From NCBI GenBank assembly GCA_021166845.1, contig JAJPEP010000113.1:1-38048 (forward strand): a DNA stretch of 38,048 bases, read 5' to 3'. This stretch comes from Thiobacillus sp. GTDB taxonomy: Bacteria > Pseudomonadota > Gammaproteobacteria > Burkholderiales > Thiobacillaceae. A program made the translations under genes and the position numbers. The notes below the pieces were generated by a model. The model ran no database searches and was not told the DNA's origin. It saw nothing but the letters and a program-made list of their open reading frames with translations. This document shows, one piece after another, positions 18,431-28,266 of this stretch; the stretch's first letter is position 1; each line of letters starts with the position of its first letter.

Positions 18431-20170
18431 TTGCTTGCTCGATTTTATAAAATTCTGGTGTTCCTTGCCGCGCTGTGCGCGATGCCGGCGCACGCCCTGA
18501 CGGTGGAGGTGGCGGCGCCGGGCGAGCTCAAGCCGCTGCTGGACCAGTACCTGGAAGCGGCACGGGCGGCGCGGCTGGGCGAGGCGCTGGACGAGGCGGA
18601 ACTGGCGCGGCTGCGCGGGGTGAGCGAGGAAACCGCGCGTGAACTGCTGGCGACCGAGGGGTATTTCTCGCCGCGGATCGACAGCAGCCTGACGCAGTCG
18701 GAAAACGACTGGGTGATGCGTTTTGCGGTGACGCCGGGGCCGCGTACCCGGGTCCGCACCCTGAAGATCGACTTTGCCGGGGCGCTGGCCGACGCGGACG
18801 GGGCGGGGGCGCGTTTGCGCGCACGCGCCGAGCGCAATTTCACGCTGCAGCCGGAGATGCCGTTTCGCCAGGCCGACTGGGATGCGGCCAAGGTGGCCCT
18901 GCTGGGGCCGTTGCTGACGGTGCGTTATCCGGCGGCGCAGCTGGCGGCGAGCGAGGCGCGCATCGACCCCGCCGCCCAGGCGGCGGATTTGAAGCTGACG
19001 GTGGACAGCGGGCCGGCGTTTTTTTACGGCCAGCCGGCGATCAGCGGCAACCAGCGCTACGCCGAATCGATCATCCGCAACCTGAGCCCGCTGAAGCCCG
19101 GCCAGCCGTATCGCCAGCAGGATCTGCTGGACTACCAGGCGGCGCTGGAATCCAGCGGCTATTTCGCGCAGGCCACGGTGCGTATCGAGCCCGATCCCGC
19201 GCTGGCGGCGGCGGCGCCGATCCAGGTGGAGGTGGTTGAGTGGCCGGAAAAGCTGTTCAGCGTGGGGGTCGGCATCAGCACCGACACCGGGGCGCGGGTG
19301 TCGGCGTCGTGGCTGCACCGGAACATTCTGGAGCGGGGGCTGCGCCTGAAACTCGATGCGCGTGTGGAAGAAGCGCGGCAGACCGGCGGGGCGGAGCTGA
19401 CCTGGCCGCACGATGCCAAGGGCTACGAGAACAGCCTGGGATTTCAGCTCAGGCAGGAAGACATCGAGGGGCAGGAAACGCGCGCCACCGTACTGGCGGC
19501 CAAGCGTACCCGCACGCGCGGACAGATCGAGACGACGCTGTCGTTGCAGTACCAGACCGAGGAGCAGGAAGTCGGCGATGTGGTGAGCGCGAGCAACCAG
19601 GCGCTGACGGCCAACTATGCGTGGACCCAGCGCACGATCGGACGCGCCTTCTATCCGCGGCGCGGCTATGTGCTCACGCTGCAGGGCGGCGGCGCGGCCG
19701 AGGCGCTGTTGTCCGACACCAGCTTCATCCGCTTGTACGGCCGCCACACCCATTACTTCCGCGCCGGCGACAGCGGGCGCCTGATCCTGCGCGGCGAGCT
19801 CGGCAGCGTGCTGGCGCAGACACGCGAGGGCATTCCAACCGATTTCCTGTTCCGCGCCGGCGGCGACAACTCGGTGCGCGGCTATGCCTACCAGAGCCTG
19901 GGGCGCACGCTTGAGGGGGGGGTGGAGTCGGTGCGTTATCTGGCCACCGGCAGCGTCGAGTACAACCATTTCTTCGAAGGCAACTGGGGCATGGCGGTGT
20001 TCGTCGACGCGGGCGATGCGGCCGACAGCCCCGGCGCCCTGTCGCCCGCGTTCGGCTACGGCGTCGGCGCGCGCTACCGTTCGCCGGTGGGGCCGATCAA
20101 CCTCGACCTGGCGTATGGCGAGGCCACAAAAGAATTTCGCCTGCATTTCTCGCTCGGGGTGTCGTTTTGA
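18431..20170 (+). CDS. tamA: Translocation and assembly module subunit TamA (Omp85 family)
   Basis: A 579-residue outer-membrane protein. A signal peptide (LARFYKILVFLAALCAMPAHA) follows a TTG start. POTRA-type modules fill about 25-265 (GVSEETARELLATEGYFSPRI, AISGNQRYAESIIRNLSPL, LLDYQAALESSGYFAQATV). The 16-strand barrel follows, with the FRAGGDNSVRGYAYQSLG VRGY lid motif and a terminal strand ending in Phe (LHFSLGVSF) for BAM recognition. With TamB it moves autotransporters and lipids between the membranes. The TTG was chosen because no ATG or GTG in this frame precedes the signal peptide and a promoter ends just upstream; no clear RBS is visible. Its TGA overlaps the TTG of tamB. Confidence 0.92.
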   Translation: MLARFYKILVFLAALCAMPAHALTVEVAAPGELKPLLDQYLEAARAARLGEALDEAELARLRGVSEETARELLATEGYFSPRIDSSLTQSENDWVMRFAVTPGPRTRVRTLKIDFAGALADADGAGARLRARAERNFTLQPEMPFRQADWDAAKVALLGPLLTVRYPAAQLAASEARIDPAAQAADLKLTVDSGPAFFYGQPAISGNQRYAESIIRNLSPLKPGQPYRQQDLLDYQAALESSGYFAQATVRIEPDPALAAAAPIQVEVVEWPEKLFSVGVGISTDTGARVSASWLHRNILERGLRLKLDARVEEARQTGGAELTWPHDAKGYENSLGFQLRQEDIEGQETRATVLAAKRTRTRGQIETTLSLQYQTEEQEVGDVVSASNQALTANYAWTQRTIGRAFYPRRGYVLTLQGGGAAEALLSDTSFIRLYGRHTHYFRAGDSGRLILRGELGSVLAQTREGIPTDFLFRAGGDNSVRGYAYQSLGRTLEGGVESVRYLATGSVEYNHFFEGNWGMAVFVDAGDAADSPGALSPAFGYGVGARYRSPVGPINLDLAYGEATKEFRLHFSLGVSF

Positions 20171-23100
20171 GGCGCGCCGGCTGGGGCCTGGCCGCGCTGC
20201 TGGTCCTGCTGGCGGGGCTGGTCGCGGCGGGCGCCTGGATGACGACCACCGCCGGCGGGTTTCGCTGCCTGACCGCAACGGTGGCGGCGCTCAGCGGCGG
20301 GCGGCTGAAGTTCGAGGGCGTCGACGGCCACCTCGGCGCGCCGCTCGACATCCGGAAACTGACCTTCGTCACCGACACCCGGCGCATCGAGATCGAACGC
20401 CTGCGCCTGGAATGGCAGCCGCGCGCGCTGTGGCAGCGCCGCGTCGAGATCGATCTGCTGGCAGCGCAGGCGATGCGGATCGGCATCCTGAAAAAGGACC
20501 CGACCCCGCCCGCGCTTCCCGCCAGCCTGCGCCTGCCGCTCGACGTGCGGGTGCATGCGATCGACCTGGCCCGGCTGGACATCGGCGAGGCGGGCGCGAG
20601 CATGACGTTCAGCAATCTCAGGGCCCGCCTCGACGGCGTCGGCGAGCGCTACCGGCTGAGCGGGGCGACGCTGGAGACGCCCTGGGCGGACATCGGCGGG
20701 CAGCTCGATCTCGGCAAGGACGCGCCGTTCGCGCTGCGGGGGCAGATCGACGCGGTGCGCCGCGACCCGCTGCCGGTGACGGCGCGGCTTGAACTGAGCG
20801 GGGAACTGGCCGCGCTGGAATTTCAGCTGAATGCAGCGGCCGAGGACATGCGCTTTCTCGCCAGCGGCGAGGCGGCGCCGTTTGCGAAAGTGCGCCTGCC
20901 CCGGCTGCTGGTGGCCGGCGAGGGCATCGACCCGCGTCAATTCGTGGCCGACGCGCCCAGCGCCGATCTGGCGTTTTCCGGCATATTCGAGGGCCAGCCG
21001 GGCGAGCGCCTGCTCGGCGCCTTCAGCCTTTCCAACCAGCTGGCCGGGCGCCTCGACCAGGATCGCCTGCCGCTGGCCAACCTGACCGGCGCGGTGTTCG
21101 GCGACAGCACCCGCACCGACGTCAGCGACCTGGTCATCGACCTCGGCGCGGCCGGGCAATTCACCGGCGACGGCCAGTGGCGCGACGGCCGCTTTACGGT
21201 GAACCTGGAAAGCCCGCGCCTGGACTTCGCCGGGTTGCACCGCGACCTCAATGTCACCCGCATGCGCGCCGTGTTGCAGCTGGCGGGCGACGCGGCGCGC
21301 CAGACGCTCGGCGGCGAGGTGACCGAAACCTGGGGCCAGGGCCGCTTCACCCTCAGCCATGCCGACGCGACCCTGCGGCTGGAGTCGGCGAACTTCAGCG
21401 GCCAGGCCGGACGCCTGACCGCGCAGGGCGAACTGCGGCTCGATGCCGGCCGCGCGTTCTCCGCCGAATTCGACGCCACGCAGATCAATCCGGCGCGCTT
21501 CGGCAAGTTCCCGCGCGGGCGGCTGAATGCGCGCGGCAAGGCGAGCGGCGCGCTCGCGCCCGAGCTGCGCCTGCAAAGCCAGTTCACCCTGCCGCCGGGC
21601 GAACTCGAAGGCCGCCCGGTAAAAGGACAAGGCCGGCTGCGCTACGAAAGCCGGCATCTGGCCGACGCCGACATCGACCTCGATCTGGCCGGCAACCTGG
21701 CCAAGGTGAAGGGCGCCTTCGGCCGCGCCGGCGACCGCCTCACCTGGGATATCGACGCCCCTGCGCTGGCGCGCCTCAAGCTCGGCCTGGGCGGGCGACT
21801 GAGCAGCACCGGCAGCGTCAGCGGCGACCCCGCTGCGCTGCAGATCGAGGCGGTGGCGGCCGCCAGCGGCCTGCGCCTGCCGGGCGACATCGCCGCCGAC
21901 GCGCTGGATCTGCAACTCGACCTGCAGGCCGCAACCAGCGGCGCTTTCAACGGCCGGCTGGATGCGCGCGGGGTGACGCTGGCCGGACAGCGCCTGAGTG
22001 TCGTCAGCGCCGACCTGCAGGGCCGCCGCAATGACCACACCCTGACGCTCGACGCCCGCATGCCCGATTGGCAGGTAACGGCGAGCCTGGCGGGCGGGCT
22101 GGACGAGCAACAAATATGGCGCGGAAAACTGAATCAGGCCGCGGCCCGGGGACCCTGGCCGATGCAGCTGACAGCGCCCGCCACCCTGCTGCTGTCGCGC
22201 GAACGGCAGCAGGTGAGCGATCTGGCGCTGACGCTGGCGGGCGGCCGCCTGAGCGTCGAGCAGTTCAGCCGCCAGGGCGCGCAGCTGGCCAGCCGCGGCG
22301 CGCTCGCCAACCTGCCGCTGGCGCCGCTGCTGGCGCTGCTGGAAACCGGGCCGCCTTTCACCACCGATCTCAGGGTCGATGGCGGCTGGAATCTGCGCGC
22401 CGGCGACAGCCTCGACGGCCAGCTGCGGCTGCGCCGCCAGTCGGGCGATGTGCGGATGAAGGAGCCGGCGCAGAGTCTGGGGCTGACGACGCTGGCGCTC
22501 GACCTCGACGCCGTGGCCAGCCACGTGACCGCCCATATCGAGGCGGCCAGCCGCGAAGCCGGCCAGCTGCGCGCCGACGGGCAGGTGACGCTGCTGCGCG
22601 AGGGCGCCTTCTTCACCCTGCCGCGCAGCGCGCCGCTGGCGTGGACGGCGCAGCTCGACGTGCCCGATCTGCGTCTAGTCAGGCTTTTCATTCCGGTCGG
22701 CGTCCGCGCCGATGCCCGCCTCAACGCCCAGCTCACGGGCAGCGGCAGTCTGGCTGCGCCGCGCATCGACGGCCGGATTGCGGCCGAGAAGATCCGCTTT
22801 ACCATGCCCGACGAAGGCGTGGCGATCACCGACGGCACGCTCAAACTCATCCTGGCCGACGACCGCGTGCGGGTGCAGGAAGGCGTGCTGAAAGGCCGGA
22901 GCGGGCGCATCCTGGTGAGCGGCGAGGCGCGACTGCGGGATCCGCAGGCCGGCCTTGCGCTCACTTTCGAAAAGTTTGCCGCCACCAACCGCAGCGACCG
23001 GCGCGTGATCATTTCGGGCGTCAGCCAGCTCAATCTCGATCTGAAACGCCTGCAACTGACCGGTGAACTCACCGCCGACCGTGCCCGCCTCGAAACCCAG

Positions 23101-23946
23101 GAAGCCAGCCGTCCCGCGCTGTCTTCCGATGTGGTCGTCGTCGGCCGGCCGCCGCGCGAAAAATCCGCCGCGCGGCGCATCCCGCTGCTGCTCGATCTCA
23201 AACTCAATCTGGGCGACGATTTCCTGTTCAAGGGCGGCGGGCTCGACGCGCGGCTGGGCGGCCAGCTGCGCGTGTTCACCGCGAACGGCGTGCTGCGCCA
23301 AGACCGCCCGGAGGGCGAGCGTCTGGCGGCGTATCCCTCGCGGGTACTGCGCGGCGAAGGCCGCATCCAGGTGGTCGAGGGGCGCTATGCCGCCTATGGG
23401 CAATCGCTCGACATCGAGCGCGGCGTGCTCAGCTTCATCGGCCCGATCGACAATCCGGGGATCGATGTCCTGGCGGTGCGCAAGACGCCGACTGTCAAGG
23501 CTGGCGTGCAGGTGCGCGGCACGGTGCAGCGCCCGCTGGTGACGCTGTATTCCGACCCGGCGCTGCCCGACACCGAAAAGCTCGCCTGGCTGGTGCTGGG
23601 GCATGGCTTGGGGACGGGGGGGCAGGAAGAGTTTGCGGTGCTCCAGATCGCCGCCGGCGCGCTGCTGGGCCGGGCGGAATCGGTGGGCATGCAGGCGCAG
23701 CTGGCCGAGGCACTGCGCATCGAAAGCTTCGGCGTGCGTGCGGGCGAGGGCGAGGATCTCTCCAGCACCGTGGTCAGCGTCGGCAAGCGGCTGTCCTCGC
23801 GCACGATGCTAAGTTATGAACAGAGCCTGGCCGGGCTCAGCCAGGTGGTGAAAGTGCTGTACCAGTTGTCGCCGCACGTGCGGCTCGAAGCGCAGGCCGG
23901 CCAGCAGAGCAGTTTCGACGTGTTCTACACTCGGGAGTACGACTGA
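20167..23946 (+). CDS. tamB: Translocation and assembly module subunit TamB (DUF490/AsmA-like)
   Basis: A 1259-residue inner-membrane-anchored periplasmic protein with one N-terminal TM (WGLAALLVLLAGLVAAGAW) and a long beta-taco groove rich in AsmA-like repeats. The C-terminal DUF490 domain includes RGEGRIQVVEGRYAAYGQSLDIERG, KAGVQVRGTVQRP, LYSDPALPDTEKLAWLVLG and the end with SFDVFYTREYD. TamB is a paralogue of YhdP and YdbH, which bridge the membranes for phospholipid transport. The start is a TTG overlapping the tamA stop as TTGA, so translation is probably coupled. Length equals the E. coli protein within a few residues. Confidence 0.95.
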   Translation: MRRAGWGLAALLVLLAGLVAAGAWMTTTAGGFRCLTATVAALSGGRLKFEGVDGHLGAPLDIRKLTFVTDTRRIEIERLRLEWQPRALWQRRVEIDLLAAQAMRIGILKKDPTPPALPASLRLPLDVRVHAIDLARLDIGEAGASMTFSNLRARLDGVGERYRLSGATLETPWADIGGQLDLGKDAPFALRGQIDAVRRDPLPVTARLELSGELAALEFQLNAAAEDMRFLASGEAAPFAKVRLPRLLVAGEGIDPRQFVADAPSADLAFSGIFEGQPGERLLGAFSLSNQLAGRLDQDRLPLANLTGAVFGDSTRTDVSDLVIDLGAAGQFTGDGQWRDGRFTVNLESPRLDFAGLHRDLNVTRMRAVLQLAGDAARQTLGGEVTETWGQGRFTLSHADATLRLESANFSGQAGRLTAQGELRLDAGRAFSAEFDATQINPARFGKFPRGRLNARGKASGALAPELRLQSQFTLPPGELEGRPVKGQGRLRYESRHLADADIDLDLAGNLAKVKGAFGRAGDRLTWDIDAPALARLKLGLGGRLSSTGSVSGDPAALQIEAVAAASGLRLPGDIAADALDLQLDLQAATSGAFNGRLDARGVTLAGQRLSVVSADLQGRRNDHTLTLDARMPDWQVTASLAGGLDEQQIWRGKLNQAAARGPWPMQLTAPATLLLSRERQQVSDLALTLAGGRLSVEQFSRQGAQLASRGALANLPLAPLLALLETGPPFTTDLRVDGGWNLRAGDSLDGQLRLRRQSGDVRMKEPAQSLGLTTLALDLDAVASHVTAHIEAASREAGQLRADGQVTLLREGAFFTLPRSAPLAWTAQLDVPDLRLVRLFIPVGVRADARLNAQLTGSGSLAAPRIDGRIAAEKIRFTMPDEGVAITDGTLKLILADDRVRVQEGVLKGRSGRILVSGEARLRDPQAGLALTFEKFAATNRSDRRVIISGVSQLNLDLKRLQLTGELTADRARLETQEASRPALSSDVVVVGRPPREKSAARRIPLLLDLKLNLGDDFLFKGGGLDARLGGQLRVFTANGVLRQDRPEGERLAAYPSRVLRGEGRIQVVEGRYAAYGQSLDIERGVLSFIGPIDNPGIDVLAVRKTPTVKAGVQVRGTVQRPLVTLYSDPALPDTEKLAWLVLGHGLGTGGQEEFAVLQIAAGALLGRAESVGMQAQLAEALRIESFGVRAGEGEDLSSTVVSVGKRLSSRTMLSYEQSLAGLSQVVKVLYQLSPHVRLEAQAGQQSSFDVFYTREYD

Positions 23947-23955
23947 AGCGGCTTG

Positions 23956-24060
23956 TCCGCGAAGGGCGCGAAGGGCCGCGAAGTGAATGAAATCGTGCAG
24001 GAATGGCCTGACCCCCGGCCTTGCGTTACAGACTTCACGTCCCTTCGCGCCCTTCGCGGA
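23956..24060. repeat. Palindromic repeat with CCGCGAAGGGCGCGAAGG arms
   Basis: Arms of 28 bases (23956-23983 and 24033-24060) match except for two positions and are separated by 49 bases; the outer 20 pairs are exact. The core TCCGCGAAGGRCGCGAAG also forms the arms of the repeat at 30839-30938. It lies between tamB and the surE promoter and could end tamB transcription, though no T-run follows. Confidence 0.85.
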
Positions 24061-24079
24061 TGGATATGCGGTTTGCAGG

Positions 24080-24108
24080 CTGAACCGATCAAACCGGGAT
24101 GGTAGAAT
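24080..24108 (+). promoter_or_regulatory. Candidate sigma-70 promoter of surE operon (extended -10)
   Basis: The extended -10 TGGTAGAAT (24100-24108) has a weak -35 CTGAAC (24080-24085) 17 bases upstream. It would yield a leader of about 70 bases before surE. Confidence 0.45.
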
Positions 24109-24186
24109 CGGGCGCATGTTCGATGTCCGCATCCCCGCCATGAATTCCTTGCGCCGATTGCCTGTCCTGTCCGGAGGCGGCCGCTG

Positions 24187-24930
24187 ATGCGCATCCTGCT
24201 GTCCAACGACGATGGTTATTTCGCCCCTGGCCTTGCCGCGCTGGCGCAGGCGCTCGCGCCGCTGGCCGACATTACCGTGGTGGCGCCCGAGCGCGACCGC
24301 AGCGGCGCCTCCAATTCGCTCACCCTCGACCGCCCGCTGATGTTGCGCCAGGCGCCGGGCGGCTTTTATTACGTCAACGGCACCCCCACCGATTGCGTGC
24401 ACCTGGCCGTCACCGGCATGCTCGACCACATGCCGGACATGGTGATTTCCGGCATCAACCACGGCGCCAACATGGGCGACGACACCATCTATTCCGGCAC
24501 CGTCGCTGCCGCCACCGAAGGCTATCTGCTGGGGATTCCGTCGATTGCGGTCTCGCTCGCCAACCACAATGCGCTGCACTTCGACGCCGCCGCGCGCGTG
24601 GTGGTCGAACTGGTGCAGCGCATCCAGGCGCAGCCGCCGACCGAGCCGATGCTGCTCAACGTCAACGTGCCGGATCGCGCCTGGGACGATTTGAGCGGCC
24701 TCAGCGTGACCCGGCTGGGCAAACGCCACAAGGCCGAATCGGTGGTCAAAACCACCAACCCGCGCGGCCAGACCGTGTACTGGGTGGGCGCGGCCGGGCT
24801 GGCGCAGGACGCCGGCGAAGGCACCGATTTTCATGCCGTCGCCAACGGCTTCGTTTCGATCACCCCGCTGCAAATGGATTTGACCCGTTTCAGCCAGATG
24901 GACAGCGTGAAAGCATGGCTGAAACGCTGA
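24187..24930 (+). CDS. surE: 5'/3'-nucleotidase SurE
   Basis: A 247-residue cytoplasmic phosphatase acting on nucleoside 5'- and 3'-monophosphates and short polyphosphate. [16 protein letters not shown] holds the metal-binding Asp8-Asp9, Ser39-region is [13 protein letters not shown], and [30 protein letters not shown] is the family core with the metal-binding Asn. First gene of surE-pcm-nlpD-rpoS, a conserved stationary-phase operon. Its 3' end overlaps pcm by 16 bases. Confidence 0.97.
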   Translation: MRILLSNDDGYFAPGLAALAQALAPLADITVVAPERDRSGASNSLTLDRPLMLRQAPGGFYYVNGTPTDCVHLAVTGMLDHMPDMVISGINHGANMGDDTIYSGTVAAATEGYLLGIPSIAVSLANHNALHFDAAARVVVELVQRIQAQPPTEPMLLNVNVPDRAWDDLSGLSVTRLGKRHKAESVVKTTNPRGQTVYWVGAAGLAQDAGEGTDFHAVANGFVSITPLQMDLTRFSQMDSVKAWLKR

Positions 24931-25595
24931 CCCCCCGCGCCGGCATCGGCATGACCTCGGCGCGCACGCGCGGCCGCATGGTCGAGCGCCTGCGCGAGCA
25001 GGGCATCAAGGACGAAATGGTGCTGTCGGCGATGGGCAGTGTGCCGCGCCACCTGTTCGTCGACCAGGCGCTGGAATCGCGCGCCTACGAAGACACCGCG
25101 TTGCCGATCGGCTTCGGGCAGACCATTTCCAACCCCTACATCGTGGCGCGCATGGCCGAACTGGCGCGCCACGGCGAGAACAGCCATGGCCGTGCGCTCG
25201 GGCGCGTGCTGGAAATCGGACTGGGCTGCGGCTATCAGGCCGCGGTGCTGGGCAAGCTGGCGCGTGAGGTGGTGTCGCTGGAGCGCATCGCCGCGCTGGT
25301 GGGCAGGACGCGCGTGCGGCTGCGCGAACTCCGGGTCAACAACGTCAAGCCCAAGCACGGCGACGGCATGCACGGGGCGAAGGATTTCGCGCCGTTCGAC
25401 GCCATCGTGATCGCGGCCGCGTTTGCCGAGGTGCCGCAGGAACTGCTGGCGCAGCTGGTCGATGGCGGGCGCCTGGTGATGCCGCTCGGCCATGCCACGC
25501 AGACGCTGTGCGTGATGGAACGCCAGGGCGATGCGTATACCGAGCGCCTGCTGGAAGGGGTGAAGTTCGTCCCTCTGCTGCCCGGGGTGGCGTGA
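24915..25595 (+). CDS. pcm: Protein-L-isoaspartate O-methyltransferase
   Basis: A 226-residue repair enzyme that methylates isoaspartyl residues so that they revert to aspartate. Signatures are [39 protein letters not shown] (read in blocks), the SAM motif [15 protein letters not shown], and [23 protein letters not shown]. The SAM loop has Leu-Gly-Cys-Gly where most Pcm proteins have Thr-Gly-Ser-Gly. The ATG at 24915 overlaps surE; an in-frame ATG at 24951 is an alternative closer to the usual length. Its TGA overlaps the nlpD ATG (TGATG). Confidence 0.93.
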   Translation: MAETLTPRAGIGMTSARTRGRMVERLREQGIKDEMVLSAMGSVPRHLFVDQALESRAYEDTALPIGFGQTISNPYIVARMAELARHGENSHGRALGRVLEIGLGCGYQAAVLGKLAREVVSLERIAALVGRTRVRLRELRVNNVKPKHGDGMHGAKDFAPFDAIVIAAAFAEVPQELLAQLVDGGRLVMPLGHATQTLCVMERQGDAYTERLLEGVKFVPLLPGVA

Positions 25596-26548
25596 TGCAA
25601 ACGGCTGCCCGGAGTTGCGCGATCGGAATGGCCGCCGCAGGGCGCGCACCCGTCGCCTGGTTGGGTCTGTTGCTTTTGTTGGGGCTTGCTGCCTGCACCT
25701 CGCCCGGGCCCGCGCCGGTAAGCGATCGGTCCGGGCGCACGGCCGGGTCCGAGGCACCGCGCCCCGCCACGCAGCAGATCGCGCCGTCCGCCAATGGCCT
25801 GCATACCGTGCAGCGCGGCGAAACGCTGTATGCCATCGCCTTCGCCAACGGCCTCGATCACCGCGAGATCGCCATCTGGAACCGGCTCGAGTCGGCCGAC
25901 CGTATTCTGGTCGGCCAGGTGCTGCGGCTGGCGCCGCCGCCGGGGGCGGTCGAAATCCGGCCGCTCGACGACGAACCAGCGCCGAGCGCGCGTCCCCTGG
26001 ACGAGACAACGCCGGCGGGGCCGCCGGTGCTGCGCGAACCGCAAGCGGTGCTGCTGGCGTATTCCGAGGCCGGCTGGGCGCAGGTGTCGGGCGCCCAGGT
26101 GACGACGGTGGCGCCCGCCGTGGCCAGGCCGGCGCCTGTCGCAGCGATGCCGCCTCCGGCGCCGGCCGCAAGCGGGCTGGTCGACAGCTGGCTGTGGCCG
26201 GCCGAGGGCACGCTGGCCGGGCACTTCGGCGCAGCGGGCGGCAAGGGCATCGACATCGTCGGCAAGCGCAATGCGCCGGTGATCGCGGTGGCGCCCGGCA
26301 AGGTGGTGTACAGCGGCAGCGGCCTGCGCGGCTACGGGCGGCTGCTGATCGTCAAGCATGCGGGCGAGTTTCTTTCGGCCTACGCGCACAACGAATCGAT
26401 TCTTGTGAAGGAGGGCGACACGGTGGCCGCCGGGCAGAAGATTGCCCTGATGGGCGACAGCGACGCCGACCGGGTGAAGCTGCATTTCGAAATCCGCCGC
26501 TATGGCAAGCCGCTCGATCCCCTGATCTATCTGCCGGAGCGCTCATGA
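25595..26548 (+). CDS. nlpD: Murein hydrolase activator NlpD (LysM and degenerate M23 lipoprotein)
   Basis: A 317-residue lipoprotein with lipobox LAAC near residue 31, a LysM domain (about 69-110, [30 protein letters not shown]), a Pro/Ala-rich linker and a LytM/M23 domain (about 190-312). The first zinc ligand His of active M23 enzymes is missing: the sequence reads [18 protein letters not shown], as in E. coli NlpD. It should therefore activate the amidase AmiC in daughter-cell separation rather than cut murein. The gene overlaps pcm (TGATG) and rpoS (ATGA). In E. coli the main rpoS promoter lies inside nlpD; I cannot locate it here. Confidence 0.94.
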   Translation: MQTAARSCAIGMAAAGRAPVAWLGLLLLLGLAACTSPGPAPVSDRSGRTAGSEAPRPATQQIAPSANGLHTVQRGETLYAIAFANGLDHREIAIWNRLESADRILVGQVLRLAPPPGAVEIRPLDDEPAPSARPLDETTPAGPPVLREPQAVLLAYSEAGWAQVSGAQVTTVAPAVARPAPVAAMPPPAPAASGLVDSWLWPAEGTLAGHFGAAGGKGIDIVGKRNAPVIAVAPGKVVYSGSGLRGYGRLLIVKHAGEFLSAYAHNESILVKEGDTVAAGQKIALMGDSDADRVKLHFEIRRYGKPLDPLIYLPERS

Positions 26549-27489
26549 ACCACGACCCCAGCGATGAATCGGATGACCTGCTGCCTGAAGAACCCGAAGC
26601 GGAGCCGCAGGCGCCTGCGGACACCAGCGAGGAACTGGCATCGGCCATCCTCGACGAGCCGCAAGTCGATGTCACCCAGCTTTATCTCAACGAAATCGGC
26701 CAGGCCCCGCTGCTGACGGCGGAAGAGGAAGTCGTGCTGGCGCGGCGCGTGGTCGAGGGCGACTTCGAGGCGCGCCAGACCATGATCGAGCGCAACCTGC
26801 GGCTGGTGGTCAACATCGCCAAGCACTACGCCAACCGCGGGCTGACCCTGCTCGACCTGGTGGAGGAGGGCAACCTCGGGTTGATCCATGCGCTGGAAAA
26901 ATTCGACCCCGAGCGCGGCTTCCGCTTTTCGACCTACGCGACCTGGTGGATTCGCCAGAACATCGAGCGCGCGATCATGAACCAGTCGCGCACCATCCGC
27001 CTGCCGGTGCACATCATCAAGGAACTCAACATCTACCTGCGCGCCAGGCGCCATCTGGAAACGCACGGCGTTGCCGACGCCACATCGGACGACATCGCGG
27101 CCCTGACCGGTCATGCGGTCGAGGATGTGCGCCGCATCATGCAGCTGAACGAGCGGGTGGCCTCGCTCGATGCGCCGCTCGACGTCGATCCCATGCTGTC
27201 GCTGGGCGAGGCCATCGCCGATGAAAACGCCCATCTGCCGGATGAAATGCTGCTGCTTGAGGAAATCGGGCACCACGTCCGCGAATGGCTGGGGCAGCTC
27301 AATGACAAGCAGCGCTGGGTGATCGAACGGCGCTTCGGCCTGAACGGCTGCGAGGCCTGCACCCTGGAAGACCTGGCGCTGGAACTGCAGGTCACCCGCG
27401 AACGCGTGCGGCAGATCCAGATGGAAGCCCTGCGCGTGCTGCGGCAGACACTGCGGCGGCGCGGCATCTCCAAAGACGAGCTGTTTTGA
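26545..27489 (+). CDS. rpoS: RNA polymerase sigma factor RpoS
   Basis: A 314-residue sigma-70 family factor for stationary phase and general stress. An acidic leader precedes region 1.2 ([21 protein letters not shown]). Region 2 carries [37 protein letters not shown] and [17 protein letters not shown]. Region 3 includes [15 protein letters not shown], and region 4 has [20 protein letters not shown]. The extended group-1 region 1.1 is missing, which with the nlpD context separates it from RpoD. It starts in an ATGA overlap with the nlpD stop. Confidence 0.97.
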   Translation: MNHDPSDESDDLLPEEPEAEPQAPADTSEELASAILDEPQVDVTQLYLNEIGQAPLLTAEEEVVLARRVVEGDFEARQTMIERNLRLVVNIAKHYANRGLTLLDLVEEGNLGLIHALEKFDPERGFRFSTYATWWIRQNIERAIMNQSRTIRLPVHIIKELNIYLRARRHLETHGVADATSDDIAALTGHAVEDVRRIMQLNERVASLDAPLDVDPMLSLGEAIADENAHLPDEMLLLEEIGHHVREWLGQLNDKQRWVIERRFGLNGCEACTLEDLALELQVTRERVRQIQMEALRVLRQTLRRRGISKDELF

Positions 27490-27532
27490 CGTGCCGTCAC
27501 GCGTCGCCGGGGCGCCAGGCGGCGGCGCTGCA

Positions 27533-28186
27533 ATGATCGACTGGCCGCGGATCGACACCGTCTTCCTCGACATGGACGGCACCCTGCTCGACCTGTATTT
27601 CGACAACCATTTCTGGCTTGAGCACATGCCGCGCCGCTATGCCGAGTACCACGGCCTCGCGCCGGAGGTGGCGCGTGCGCATCTCACCGCGCATTACGCG
27701 CGTCACAGCGGCACGCTCAACTGGTACTGCCTGGATTTCTGGAGCAGCGAGCTCGCGCTCGACATCATGCAGTTGAAGGAAGAAGTCGCCCACCTGATCG
27801 CGGTGCGCCCCGACGTGCCGGCCTTCCTGCAGGCGGTGCGCGCATCGGGGCGCCGCGTGGTCATGGTGACCAACGCGCATCCCCGGAGCCTCGACCTCAA
27901 GATGCGCGAAACCCGCATCGACGCCTATTTCGACGCGCTGATCTCGTCGCACCGGGTCGGCCTGCCGAAGGAACACCCGGATTTCTGGCAGGGGCTGCGG
28001 GCGATCGAGCCTTTCGACAGACAGCGCACCCTGTTTGTCGACGACAGCTTGCCGGTGCTGAAAAGCGCGCAGGCTTACGGCATTGCGCACCTGCTGGCGG
28101 TGTGCAATCCGGACTCGAAGCAGCCACACAAGGATTGTGGCGAATTCCCCGCTATCACGAGCTTCGCGCAAGTGATGCCAACTTGA
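27533..28186 (+). CDS. HAD-family hydrolase, GMP/IMP nucleotidase (YrfG-like)
   Basis: A 217-residue HAD phosphatase. Motif I FLDMDGTLLDL has nucleophile Asp13 and Asp15, motif II is VVMVTNAHP, motif III Lys is in VGLPKEHPDFW, and motif IV is TLFVDDSLPVL. The cap with FWLEHMPRRYAE and LNWYCLDFWSSEL matches the YrfG group, which dephosphorylates GMP and IMP in E. coli. The ATG at 27533 was chosen over a GTG at 27491 because it places motif I at the usual distance. It follows rpoS by 43 bases and may read through from that operon. Confidence 0.88.
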   Translation: MIDWPRIDTVFLDMDGTLLDLYFDNHFWLEHMPRRYAEYHGLAPEVARAHLTAHYARHSGTLNWYCLDFWSSELALDIMQLKEEVAHLIAVRPDVPAFLQAVRASGRRVVMVTNAHPRSLDLKMRETRIDAYFDALISSHRVGLPKEHPDFWQGLRAIEPFDRQRTLFVDDSLPVLKSAQAYGIAHLLAVCNPDSKQPHKDCGEFPAITSFAQVMPT

Positions 28187-28266
28187 GCGCACGGCGTCCG
28201 CTACGTGCGGTAACAATCGAGGTGTAGAACGTCGCCGGACCATCTAAATCAGCGAGCGTTCCCGTC

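Noticed and set aside
18399-18500. ATG at 18399 as the start of tamA
   Set aside because: It is in a different frame from the TamA signal peptide, gives only a short Arg/Cys-rich peptide and overlaps the -10 element TAGAAT.
20074-22536. An 820-codon minus-strand frame opposite tamB
   Set aside because: tamB carries a clear TM segment and DUF490 end; the antisense frame has only compositional bias and no recognisable domain.
25595-26548. Active M23 zinc peptidase
   Set aside because: The first zinc-binding His is absent (GGKGIDI), as in NlpD proteins, so a non-catalytic activator role is more likely.
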